From: Cryptomeria japonica
Lineage: Eukaryota > Streptophyta > Pinopsida > Cupressales > Cupressaceae
Assembly (NCBI RefSeq): GCF_030272615.1
Contig: NC_081408.1
Span: 199,437,341-199,501,340 of the forward strand
Reading direction: 5' to 3'
Length of the DNA: 64,000 bases
Under the pieces are notes generated by a model. The model worked only from the letters and a program-made list of their open reading frames with translations, was not told where the DNA came from and searched no databases. Position numbers and translations under genes: made by a program. Position 1 is the stretch's first letter. Each line of letters starts with the position of its first letter. Shown in pieces: positions 1-10,387 of the stretch.

Positions 1-884
1 TTTGAAGCCCCAACTATGAAATTAGCAAGCCAAGTGCATAGGAGTTGTGGTTTGGCTTTGTTTGTCCCGTGGTGTTCCTGAATGAGTTCCAGAGGCTTGG
101 GATGGATTTTTACTTTGTTGCTTCTATGTTTGGGGGTTTGTAAGGAATAATTTGAATTGATTCATGTTTGTATATGTTTCTCTATTATTTGATGTAAATA
201 ATTCCAATGGCTACTACTTTTGGAAGTGGATTCATGATGTATCTTGATGGATAAGGCCTAGAGAGGCCCTATGTATGATTTATGATTTTGATTCTTGATT
301 ATGGATTCATGTATGATTCATTTGAGATATCTATGCTATGGATGATTATTATTCCTTGAAATTGAACCATAGGTTAGATGTTTCTAGGTGCAAATTAGGG
401 AGAGTGGCTCTTAATGGTGTCAATATCCTAAATTGGCTATGCCAGGGTAACCCATTATGAGTTTCTTTACAAGCGATAACTAGAAAAATGAACTTGGGGG
501 GAAACACATTAAAAAGATAATTGAGATACCTCATCCATGGCCTTAAGTTCTTGTACATACTAAGGATGGGAGTGGGAAGGTCTGGCTACCTGTGGGATGT
601 TGATCTAGCATGATTGAACCTCCTTTTCTTCATGAAAGGAATGTTCGGTTTTGTATGAGTTGTCAAATGGGGGTTGGGGCCTATAGAGACTAGTCAACAT
701 AACCCATGTTGAGGCTATGTGATGACACTCTCTCTTATTTGTACCTTAGAACCCTATTCTAATTGGTTGTGTATAGAAGCCTCTCATGGACCCTTGTGGT
801 GTGTCCTATTTGTTCATGTGTATTGTTTATGTTTCCCTTGGATGTTGGTGATGGTGGCCTTGTTTCTTGTGTGTGTTGGGCCTT
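1..884. other. Flanking repeat-like DNA with no recognised gene
   Basis: I see no convincing coding region in this stretch; the open frames are short and show no family motifs. It is the left flank of the Copia-A insertion. Before that insertion it was continuous with the DNA now starting at 6677, because the GTGTC target duplication occurs at 885-889 and 6672-6676. The sequence just past the right end leads into a gypsy primer-binding site at 7581, so this stretch may belong to an older gypsy LTR. That is only inference. Confidence 0.4.
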
Positions 885-889
885 GTGTC

Positions 890-1674
890 TATTGGCAAAT
901 GCACACTCCAATGAGAAATTATAGGTGATTAAAGGTTTTGTCATTGATAGCAACCTTGCAATCATATGATACTGGCAAGACAAAATACCGGTACCGGCAA
1001 TGACAAACTCTACACCGACACACATAACAGTGACAGTGAAAGGAAGGATACCGACATCCTGGCCGACAAGATTTTTGTTTAAAATGTATTTTGTAATTAA
1101 TTGTAAAATAATTGTAAGCCGACATGGCGAGTTGTAATATGACTCATATATGTATGAGATCATTGTAGATCATTTTGTAATAAGGAGATAGGCAAAATTA
1201 TGCAGACCTAATGTGCGAATTATAGGTTAAGGGTTTATGTATGTAGCAAAGCTTAAACTGGTACTGGATCTGGCATAGTAGATGCTAATCTAAATCAGTA
1301 CAAGACATTGGATTAATATAATCCATTTTTGTAAGTCAATGTGACTTCTTTTGTAATTGAGCAATGAGCTCTAGGCACTTGGCCTTCTTGCATGTGCAGA
1401 CCCCTATTGTAAATAGTAATATTCCCTTATTGGCCAGTAAGCGAATATTGTGGGTCACAAATCCCACCGAGGTTTTTTCCACACTAGGTTTCCTTGTTAA
1501 AATACTGTGCTATGGTGTGCTTCTCATGTGGTTGTTGTTATTCTTGTTTACTGCATTATTTATGGTTTACCGGTACATAATTTTAATATGCTATTCATGT
1601 CTTAAATCAAGTAAATATGCTATGGTTAGATACTGATTCACCCCCCACTCCCAGTATCTTTGGGAATCCTAATA
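890..1674 (+). repeat. 5' LTR of Copia-A
   Basis: About 785 bp. It is homologous to the LTRs at 39097-39905 and 53760-54550 and to the partial one at 6401-6671. The family consensus begins TGTTGGC and ends CCTAACA; here the start reads TATTGGC and the end CCTAATA, one transition each. The primer site follows two bases later. The TATA-like box (TATATAAAG in the LTR at 39374) is decayed here to CATATATG around 1145. The segment ending in CAGTATCTTTGGGAATCC is the best conserved part. Confidence 0.85.
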
Positions 1675-1676
1675 AT

Positions 1677-1688
1677 TGGTATCAGAGC
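1677..1688 (+). other. Primer-binding site, initiator tRNA-Met type
   Basis: TGGTATCAGAGC follows the 5' LTR directly. This is the standard Ty1/copia primer site, complementary to the 3' end of initiator tRNA-Met, and it fixes the LTR end and the plus-strand orientation. Confidence 0.9.
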
Positions 1689-1745
1689 CTGATCCTCTAT
1701 TTTCAGAAGCCTAACAACTTGAGGAAGATCTTGTCACTGGTAGAA

Positions 1746-2858
1746 ATGGAAAATTTGAGAAAGCAATTGGAAACAACTCTTTCAAACTATGATGCAGAAA
1801 AGGTGAAGAATATCAAACTTGAAGATGATCTAAAGGCTACTCAGGATATTATTCAAGCACTTCAAGAAAACCTTACCAGTGCAAGAAAAAAGAGAAGAGA
1901 ACTTTGTGAAAAGATGCAGAAAGAGAATGATGAAAAGGAAACTCTTAATGATGCGGTAAACAAGCTAAGCCAAAAGATCAATACAACACAGAATGAGATG
2001 CAGGATATGACCATGAGATTTTGTAAAGAAATTGAAGATAGAAAGAAGAATGAAGAAGACTTGGTTAGAAGATTAAATGATGCTGGAAATGAAAACACAA
2101 GACTCAGTCATGAGAATGATATGCTAAAGATAGATCTAATTCACTTGGAGCATGACAAAACTGAACTCATGAGATAAAAAGACTTCTTGGAGAACGAACT
2201 AACTACTGCAAATCATAACAAGGAGAAATTCAAGAAAACTTCAGAAGAACTTGGTGACATGCTAAATAATCAAAAACCAAATGGTGATACAAATGGCCTT
2301 GGCTTTGAAACTAGTGAAAGCTCCGGTACTGCAAATAATCATGATCATAACAAACTGGTAAGACAACCTACTGCTTACAAATTTAATGGTAAATGCTTTA
2401 ACTGTAACAAGTATGGTCATAAAGCAAATGAGTGTAGATCGAGAAATTATTAGAAGACTAATACACCCACCGATCAATGTTCCAAATGCAACAAAGTTGG
2501 TCATAATTCAGAAAATTGCAGAATGAATGTGAGATGTTATGTTTGTGGAAGATTTGGGCACTTATCTAAGCATTGCAGAACACATAACGACATATGATAT
2601 GGGAAAGCTATTCAGAAGAACAATGTGACTTGTTATGCCTATAACAAGATTGGACATATTGCTAAATTTTGTAGAAGCAAGTCTGCACCGACAAATAACA
2701 AAGGTCCTAGTGTAAAAGGTAAATAAAAAGTTGAAGAGGTAAAACAAGAATTCTCAAAACAATGGATTAGAAAGTTGGATCAGAATATTGATGGGAATAC
2801 TCCTCCATCGACAGAACAAAGTAACACTCCACCGGTGGGAGACTCTTCATCGAACTGA
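1746..2858 (+). pseudogene. gag: gag C-terminal half: coiled coil plus four zinc knuckles
   Basis: One frame of 371 codons runs from the ATG at 1746 to the TGA at 2856-2858, with four in-frame stops (near 2175, 2451, 2594 and 2724) and no frameshift. The first 140 or so residues are a charged heptad-rich coiled coil. Then comes the motif LNNQKPNGDTNGLGF, typical of Sirevirus gag, and four zinc knuckles. Three are CX2CX4HX4C (CFNCNKYGHKANEC, CSKCNKVGHNSENC, CYVCGRFGHLSKHC); the fourth (CYAYNKIGHIAKFC) has lost its second cysteine. Gag is the nucleocapsid protein that packages element RNA. The N-terminal gag domain is missing here and is found instead at 5094, so the element is permuted. The tail after the knuckles is acidic and proline-rich. 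Confidence 0.75.
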
Positions 2859-3163
2859 ATAAAATTCTTGTGGGGTTTAGCAACAAAATGAAAAACATGC
2901 TATTATTCCCTCGGTTGATGGTAAGAAGTTGAAATTACTTCTATACCGATAGATGAGTTAAGTTGTGACTTAACCAGCAAGCATTAAATGTGGTAGTTGG
3001 CGAAAATAACATTATAAAGCAAGTGTTTTGGCTCCTTTTTCATTCACCGAACATTCAAATCATTGAGAGTGCAAAAAATTCCCAAGCGAAGGTATTCCAA
3101 GCAAAGAAGTGAAGCAATCTGTCAAATCACTCATCCTTAAGGCAAATTGAGGTATTTATAGCT

Positions 3164-5093
3164 ATAGCATCTTCATCCACTCCTAAATTTATTGCAAACC
3201 CTATTGTTGTTGAGGTTGTTAAGTGACCTAGACCCATGTTTCAACCAGTTCTCAAAATTGCAAAGAAAGATGATAGCATAGGTGCATTCTCTCAAATTCC
3301 TAAAGGAGTAGTATATGCTGAAGACCGTAGGATGTATATACATTGTCATATTGATGAACTAGGTGATAATGAGATCAAGAACATGTTTAAAACTGTAATC
3401 TGTGATGAATCCAAAATTTCAAACCTAAACATAAGATAGTAGAAACCCTAAGTTTCACTGAAATTCTTGGTATCCCAAATTTTCCCAAGGATATCATAAG
3501 GATTGTGTTAAGTAGAGTACATGGTGATTTTTTTTGGTTAGACTCTATTCATAAAATCACAAAAGAAGTAGTAAAAGCTATAATAGGGTTGCCCTCCATT
3601 GGTAACAGGCCGTACAAAACAAAGAAGGTCTCAAATGACACAGTGACAAACCTAATCGGTGCACCATTTGATAAGAGATCTCTAAAGGTAAACGATGTGA
3701 AGGATATAAATGTCAGATTTATCAGTATGATCTTAGGTTATAAGGCTACACATGAAAATTGGTGAAACTCAGTTTCTAGCCTATGTATCAAGAGTGCCTA
3801 TGATATGGTCAATGATAATGCAAGGATAGACATATGTGAATGGCTTAAAGATGAGTTGATAGACAATTTGGGAAAGATCAAAAGAGACAAAAAGGGAACA
3901 TTCAGATTTGGAAACTTACTTGTTTGTCTGATGCTATACATAACCAAACAAGTACCCAATATTGGTGCTAGAGATTTTGGATTTGATATATCGGTAGGAA
4001 AACAACTATCAGATCTACTGACCAATATGGGAGAGAACAGGGAGAAAAACATAAATGAGCATTTTCAAGCACTAAAGGCTCGAATGAAAACTAGAGTAAG
4101 ATTATCACAAGCTATTGTGGACAAGTATCAAAAGTAAATCTATTTTGTGATCAAGAAAGATAAAATTTGGATGGAGGCAGTTATCCCTAAAACCATCTGG
4201 GTAACTGAAATGGCCTATGAAATAGATGCCAACATCATAGAATCTTATGTAAAAGCCCTCCTTGAAGCTTCTAAGGAACCAGAAGAGAATGTATTTGGTA
4301 GTGCAGAAACAATTGAAAGCACAATACAATCTAGAGAAAGGGTCAAGAGAGTAGAAGCATCCATTATGAAAGGAACCCGACAGGAAAAGACAATCAAGGA
4401 AGATGTGCTAAAACAAACTAGTATATCTAAAAGTGAGTTGGAAGCACTTCAACCAGAAACTCATCTTTCACCAGTTGGAACTTCTTCTGAAAGTAACATA
4501 CCTACTGTATTCAAGAGAGTTGAGAGGAAAAGAAAACCTTCACCGGTACCTTCTCCTACACCTAAAAGGACAAGATAGAAGCAATAGGAAGTAAGGCCTC
4601 CGACAAAGAAGATGACTCCTAAGAAGAAGGTGAAACAAACTATTGCTCCTATTGACAAAATTATTAGCGAAATAACAGAAGATGGTAAGATGAAGAATAT
4701 CAATAAAATATACAATACAGTATTAGCTGATGATAAGGAAAGTATAGAGAACAGTGTAATTTTGCACTTAGATATATACAAGAAATTCTTAATGTTAGTT
4801 ATTGATGAAATTCCAAATGACTTGTATAGGAGATTAGAATCTAGAAGATTATCTATTGTTGAACTGGATAAAAAGATTAAGATTGAAAAATTACTGGCAG
4901 TGCATCCAGTTAACTCACCTGATGAAAAAGACAAATTAATCAGTGAGGTTAACAGGATAATATTTTCTATTGCTCACCAACATGTAGCATTAATGGAAGG
5001 AAGAGTAAAGAAAGTTTCTGAGGAAACTGTTGATGCATGGGATATTTTCTTTGTGGAGAAAGAAAAAAAGGAAGAATTACTCAGACATTGTTA
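3164..5093 (+). pseudogene. Extra ORF of the copia element (function unknown)
   Basis: The frame seems to begin at 3164, where ATA stands in place of ATG before an Ala-Ser-Ser-Ser-Thr-Pro N-terminus. It shifts once between 3439 and 3505 and then stays in one frame to 5093, with stops near 3763, 4135, 4576 and 4585. The N-terminal half carries an HGDFFWLD...ITKEVVKAIIGLP pattern that I have seen in Sirevirus-type plant elements. The C-terminal half has a Lys/Arg/Pro-rich linker (RKRKPSPVPSPTPKRTR), possibly a nuclear localisation signal, then a helical domain. It is homologous to 39906-40812. In that copy the frame continues well past the point where this one stops (EKEKKEE), so this copy is cut off by fusion to the gag that follows. 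Sireviruses often carry an extra, sometimes env-like, ORF. No function is established for this one. Confidence 0.65.
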
Positions 5094-6226
5094 GCCTAAA
5101 CTATTTCAAGAAGGACAGTTCTAAACTCGATGGAACCAATTATGGGATATGGAAGATCAGAATAGAGATACATCTGAATTGCATTGGAAAGGACATCTGG
5201 GATGTTACAAAGAATGGCTATACTGCTCCTACTCTGAATCAGCCTAATCCACCTTACTTGGCTAAAGATGAGGAAAATGATTGCAAAGCAAGAGAAGCAC
5301 TTTTGAGCGCATTATCAGATCAGCAAATCATGGGATTATCAGATAGATCAATTGCTAAAGCTATTTGGGATCATTTGGAAACACTGAATGAAGGAGATTC
5401 CACAGTCAAAATTGCAAAACTTGAAAGCTTCCGAGTCAAGTATGAAAATCTAAAAATGGAAGAAGATGAAAGGATTTCTACTTTTATGGAAAGAGTTAAT
5501 AAAATTGTTTTGGGTATTAAATGTTGTGGTGGAACCTCAAGTGAAGATGAAATTGTTTCAAAAGTTTTAAGAGGATTGCCACCAGCATACAAAATGAAGG
5601 TTAGTGCTATAAATGAGTTAAGAACAATTTCTAATACATCAGTAACTAGAGATACATTGATTGGAAAACTTTCAACTTTTGAAATTAAAGAATTTGGTCC
5701 TGTTGCTACTATAAAGATAGATTTATCTTTTAAGGCATCAACATCATTTGCACCATCATTTGACAAGTCTGATTGGAAAGCCTTTTATGCAAGAGAACTT
5801 GAGGAAAGCAGGAAAGAAAATGAAGAACTTGAAGAACTTGAAGCACTATTTGCAAGAAAAATGCCTAAAGGTCAAATTGGAAGTAAGTACGAAGGTAAAG
5901 CACCCTTTAAATGTTTCAACTGTAATAAGATTGGTCACATGGCTTCTAGATGCCCTGATAGAAATGCTAGACTAAGAGAAGAAGCTAGGAGAGTATACAA
6001 GCCTAACCTTGAATATTAGAGATACAAATTTTAGAAGAACAAAGACAAATCTTGTTATCTTGTTGATGAAGGAGTGACTGATGATTCTGATGAGGATCCG
6101 ACAGACAATGGATGGGTTTTTGTTGCTATAATAGAAGACCAACCAACACCTACTATTCAATCGGTAGAATAAGCCTTGGTAGCCAAAATTGAAGTTAAGG
6201 ATGAATGGATCATTGATTCAGGATTC
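5094..6226 (+). pseudogene. gag-pro: gag N-terminal half, zinc knuckle and start of protease
   Basis: The frame is open from before 5094 to the stop at 6019, and then continues in frame through two more stops to 6226. It begins with a copia gag domain of UBN2 type (LDGTNYGIWKIRIE, later KIAKLESFRVKYENLKM and VSKVLRGLPPAYK). A basic and acidic helix follows, then one CCHC knuckle (CFNCNKIGHMASRC), an acidic linker, and finally WIIDSG, the catalytic motif of copia aspartic protease. The sequence then turns into an inverted repeat, so the protease is lost after its active-site motif. Homology to the antisense fragment at 7690-8910 is clear. The upstream join to the extra ORF is abnormal. Confidence 0.8.
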
Positions 6227-6312
6227 TCAACTTCATCCATTCATCCTTAACTTCAATTTTAGCTGCCAAGGCTTGTTCTACTAGTTGAATAGTAGGTGCT
6301 GGTTGGTCTTCT
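6133..6312. repeat. Inverted repeat (palindrome) of the gag-protease linker
   Basis: The left arm 6133-6208 and right arm 6237-6312 are reverse complements with few mismatches (my estimate is above 90 percent), separated by a 28-bp spacer. For example GAAGTTAAGGATGAATGG in the left arm meets CCATTCATCCTTAACTTC in the right. Both arms derive from the same stretch of copia coding sequence, so this is a fold-back duplication and not a DNA-transposon terminal repeat. Confidence 0.85.
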
Positions 6313-6400
6313 GTGTCTCCAATGCAATTCATATGTGTCTCCATTCTAATCTTCCATATCCCATAATTGGTTCCATCGAGTTTAGGACTGTCCTTCCTGA
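6313..6400 (-). repeat. Inverted fragment of the start of gag
   Basis: Read on the minus strand, this matches 5105-5180 of the same element (for example the stretch coding LDGTNYGIW). The roughly 950 bp between the gag start and the protease linker are missing from the inverted copy. It joins the palindrome on its left and the truncated 3' LTR on its right. Confidence 0.8.
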
Positions 6401-6671
6401 TATTGTAAGAATAATATTCCCTTATTGGCCAATAAGCGAATATTGTAGGTCACAAATCCCACCGAGGTTTTTCCCACACTGGGTTTCCTCATTAAAATAC
6501 TATGTTATGGTGTGCTTCTCATGTGGTTGTTTTTATTCCTTTTTACTATATTATTTTTGGTTTACCAGTACACAGTTTTAATATGCTATTCATGTTTTAA
6601 ATCAAGTAAATTTCCACACCAGTTAGATACTGATTCACCCCCCCCTCTCAGTATCTTTGGGAATCCTAACA
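6401..6671 (+). repeat. Truncated 3' LTR of Copia-A
   Basis: Matches the last 270 or so bases of the LTR family, from TATTGTAA...TTCCCTTATTGGCC to GGGAATCCTAACA. The U3 part is absent. The target duplication GTGTC follows immediately at 6672-6676. Confidence 0.85.
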
Positions 6672-6676
6672 GTGTC

Positions 6677-7580
6677 TATCTCTTGAGCATAACGGGGTGG
6701 ACCTAAGAGTTCCACATGGTCGAGTGGTTGTTGCCAACCTCCATTACGGATCGGTGGACTTGTTCATGTGCATCAGATGGATCTTAATATCCACTTTCCA
6801 GTATCTCTTATTTCATGATGTAGAATATTCAATTATTGTCTTAGGATATGTCATGTATCATTATGAATTATTGTAATTGTATCATTAATCTTGTATTTTG
6901 GACACTCCTTAGGGAGATTGATGTAATATAAATGAATGTAATAAAAAAGAAATTATATACTAAATTAGTGTTTAAGGGGTTTGGTGTTGGTATTGATTAA
7001 TCTTATGTGGATAGGTGATTTACTATATCTCATGTTAAAAAAGTTACCATACGAACACTTAGTTTGGTTCTTAAAATGAACTAAGTGATACCTGTATATG
7101 TTCTTCTTTATGTAATGTTAATGCTATTTCATTATGGTTTAAGGTTTTTAGATCTTGTTTAGGAGCAGTGCATTAGTAGTGATGTTAGGGAACTTGCAAC
7201 AAGACTTAGTTTATGTGAACTTTCTTCCACTTGTGCATTGGTTATAGTTTATTCCATGACAAGTTTATGAATGTAATGCAATTTTTTTAAAAAATTATTG
7301 CTATGTTAATTTGGTTAGTTAGTTGTTGTCCTTTGGAGTTCCTTAGCGGGGCATTACATTTTGGGTCGATGTCATGTACACGTTTCACTTTTCTTTTGGT
7401 CGACCTAGTAGTGATTATTATTGAGATCTGATTGATATATAATGGATAGATCTATAAGGTTTTGATAAGGGATATGAACTAAGTAATTTGGTGAGGTGAG
7501 TAGTGTGAATATAATGCGAAGTTGAAATGAAACAGAGGTTTGGATGTATTGTAGAGTAGACATGTTGTGAATGATGGGTT
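6677..7580 (+). other. Pre-existing repeat DNA, probably gypsy LTR sequence
   Basis: There are no coding motifs. It contains GGGGCATTACA near 7348-7358, which resembles a TG...CA LTR terminus, and it runs directly into a primer site at 7581 identical but for one base to that of Gypsy-D. The simplest reading is the U3/R/U5 of an old plus-strand gypsy LTR whose left part lies before Copia-A. No second copy is in the window, so the boundaries are unproven. Confidence 0.35.
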
Positions 7581-7600
7581 TTTGGCACGCCTGGTGGGAC
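7581..7600 (+). other. Gypsy primer-binding site
   Basis: TTTGGCACGCCTGGTGGGAC matches the Gypsy-D primer site (51543-51563, minus strand) except for one C/T difference. It marks the start of an internal region of a plus-strand gypsy element, of which only about 100 bp remain before the antisense copia fragment begins. Confidence 0.6.
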
Positions 7601-7689
7601 CCTTTTGGTTGTTTCAATCCAAAGCTTTTCCTTATAATTCTTATTTTTGGTGTGAAAATTAGTGTGCACCAAATGTAACATATTTTTTA

Positions 7690-8910
7690 GAAAAAATGAT
7701 TCTTTTAAAAGAGGAAGTAGTCATCTTACGCAACTGACACTTTTTACAAATCACATTGTCTGGCTTGACTAGTTGTGGCATACCTTTAACCATACGTGAC
7801 TTGCTGACCTTAACCAAATATCAAAATTTACATGACAAAATCTTCTATGCCATAACCAATAGTCCTCAACTTTTGCAACCAAACAACTGTTAACATTAAT
7901 GTTCAGATGAAATAAGTTACCTTTTGTCTATTTATCGGTAGCAATCAGTTCTCCTTTTCATCCTAAAATCCTGCACACTCCATTCTTAAACTCAAGATGA
8001 TAACCATTATCATTCAACTGACCAACACTCAACAAGTTATGCTTCAATCCTTCAACCCAATACACATCATCAAAATTAATTTTACCATTCAAAGAAATTG
8101 ATCCTTTACCTTTTACCATACATGCTGAATTGTTGCCAAATCTCACTACTCCACCATAAAATTCTTCAAGTGAAATGAACTTGTTCTTGTCACCAGTCAT
8201 GTGATGTGAGCGACCACTATCAATGAACCACTCATCACTGTTGTCAATATGAGACACTAAAGATTTCTTGTTAGAGAGATCTTCCTTAACTGCTACAAAA
8301 AATAATTTCCTCATTATTTGCATCCTCAGATTCCTCATCGGTAACACTTTCATCAATTGCAACATAGCACTATTTATTACCTTTTTGTTTAATCCTTGTG
8401 AACTTTTCCTTCTGATCACTGTTAGGATAATTAGCAGAAATATTTCCTATTTTATTACATGAGAAACATTCAAGAGGAAGCTTTCCTTTGTACTTATTGG
8501 TGCCTCTAGGAAGTCTCTTAGCTAGTAAAGCTTCAAATTCCATTAGATTGCTTTCATCATACATTCCTTCATTACCACCACCATGTTGACTTGACCTATA
8601 GACATCCTTTTATTTTCTTACCGGTGCATTAGATACTGATGCTTTGAAAGAAAATTATACTTTAGCTACACTATTGTCAAAGCTATTCAACTCAAAAGAA
8701 GTAAGCTTGCCTATCAAAAAATCAACTGTAACTTTATCTTTGCTGATTGACCTTAATTATTGGACAACTGATCCTCTATTAGCATAAGCAAACAATAAGG
8801 TTCTTATAATTTTACTTACCAATGTGTCTTCTATTATGAGCCACCTCGTCAAGGGATTTACAAATAATACTTTTTAGGATCTACCCAGTTATGGGATTTC
8901 AATACTGCTA
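7690..8910 (-). pseudogene. gag-pro: Copia-E: antisense gag - protease - integrase zinc region fragment
   Basis: Read right to left, about 8900-8570 matches the Copia-A gag (LIGKLTSFELNSFDN against LIGKLSTFEIKEF). 8564-8370 has a degraded knuckle (CFSCNKIGNISANY, the last Cys lost). 8419-7958 carries the copia protease motif WFIDSGRSHHMTGDK and the pre-integrase signature VEGLKHNLLSVGQL. Further left, LWHRRFCHVNF is the start of the integrase HHCC finger. The fragment is cut off at both ends and has stops and frameshifts. It belongs to the same broad family as Copia-A but lies in the opposite orientation. No LTR is attached. Confidence 0.8.
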
Positions 8911-10382
8911 TAAATGTTAGGGAACAACATGGAAAATGATCTTATTACAACACTTCCTTGCTTGCTAATATAGATCCTTTTCATCTCAACTCTACTACAC
9001 ACATGGAGACACTCAAATATGGTTCAACATACTCTTCTTCTCAAATCACCGATACACAATCTCTTCTCCAACTCAACCTAAATAAACTTTTCAACTAGGT
9101 TGGTTACATAACCCTAAACACATTAAAAATACATTGAATTTACATTTCAGATCATTACAACAAATTTCAAGAAAATTTCCACCGTTGAATGATCACTGCT
9201 CATCATCGCACATCGATTTGATAAGAAATCAAACCTTTGTCACATTCTGCTAAGCACTTTGCTGTTTCCCAAGAAATTCGATCCTTGTACGCTCTTAAAT
9301 GCAATCTTATCATCACACATAGTTTCTAACATGTCATCACTAAGTTATGAACATGATAAGATTCACCGCCAAACCATAAATCATTACTGGTTAAAGATTT
9401 GTTACCAGTATACATTCTTCTTCGCATAGTTTATGACAATCAATCATAACTCAGTCAATATACTGAATTTGCTAATGCAGTTCCAATCACAGACTCATGC
9501 CAATGTCATAAACATATTTTCCACACTGCAACATCTAACTCTACACAAATCATCCACACCAGTGTCTTGATCATTGCACTGTTCTTGCTTATCAGTATAT
9601 TGCAACTTAGCAGTTTTGTTAGTTTGAATTGGGGGTGTTGGTTCGAACCCCCCCCCTTTCGAGTAAACCCCCTTTACCATTTTTTTTTGTCGATTTTTAG
9701 TTTTTTTTTTTTTTGGGGGGGGGGGGAGGGGGGTTCATTTGAACCCCCTTCATTAAAAGGTATTTAGGGGGGTTTGTTCGAACCCCTTTTTTGCACTTCT
9801 TTGAAACTTTCTACAAATTTTTGCAGAATTTTAGCCTTGAAACCTCTAGTTGAAGGCTCAAATGAAGTGAATCTTGACGACCCAAAATGTAGAATGGTAG
9901 TCCTTGAAGCAAGCTTTCCAACAACTATAATTTATTACATTATGAGTTTATTATGATCTATTTTTTTAAATTTTACCAAATATAGGTTTTTCATTGAATA
10001 TGAACTTCTCTATTCAACGCATTTGGAAAAATAGTAAACTAATTTGAAAAAAATCTAAAAAATATCTATGCACTAAGCATTGATGTCTTTTTTCTACCAA
10101 AAAAACAAAACTAATTTTTGATATATGTAGAACAATTTATGTTTTCAAACTTTCAACTATGTCTAAATTATAATTAGTCTGACTTCAAAACTTAATAAAA
10201 TGAAAAATATTCAACATATCACTATCAAACCAATTGCATGCACTGGGTATTGATGTTACAAACTAAAATTTGAAAGAATTGAGTTTTTCATCATTTATAG
10301 AAAAAAAATGCATTTCAGGATGCACATCACTCTTAAAAAATGTTGTTTGCTGTAAAAAACTACTTTTCGAGGGAGAAGGAAA
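8911..10382. other. Non-coding, AT-rich DNA with a homopolymer-rich segment
   Basis: I find no recognisable protein or RNA gene. The stretch is rich in C and A on the plus strand up to about 9600, which suggests the reverse complement of a transposon untranslated region. It ends at the target site of the solo LTR and probably continues at 12024. Confidence 0.35.
9628..9795. repeat. Low-complexity tracts of C, T and G
   Basis: C9 at 9648-9656, T14 at 9701-9714, G12 at 9715-9726, then A and G6 to 9733. The tracts are interspersed with repeated GGTTCGAACCCC or TTTGAACCCC motifs. The motif is palindromic and recurs three times in both orientations. The G tract could form a G-quadruplex. No gene is implied. 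Confidence 0.7.
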
Positions 10383-10387
10383 AATCA

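Larger units (their letters stand above)
890..6671 (+). mobile_element. Copia-A: rearranged Sirevirus-type Ty1/copia element
   Basis: This is a single insertion flanked by the perfect 5-bp duplication GTGTC (885-889 and 6672-6676). In order it holds a full 5' LTR, a tRNA-Met primer site, the C-terminal half of gag with four zinc knuckles, an extra ORF, a second gag (N-terminal half, zinc knuckle, start of protease), an inverted copy of its own gag/protease sequence, and only the last 271 bp of the 3' LTR. Integrase, reverse transcriptase and RNase H are missing. The outer LTR ends needed for integration are both present, so the rearranged form may have been what integrated. The element cannot be autonomous. 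Confidence 0.85.

Noticed and set aside
6133-6312. Inverted repeat as a MITE or DNA transposon
   Set aside because: Both arms are copia coding sequence, there is no target duplication at the arm ends, and the flanks are the same element.
9628-9795. GGTTCGAA motif as the T-arm of a tRNA gene
   Set aside because: The rest of a cloverleaf (acceptor, D-arm, anticodon arm) is not present at the right spacing.
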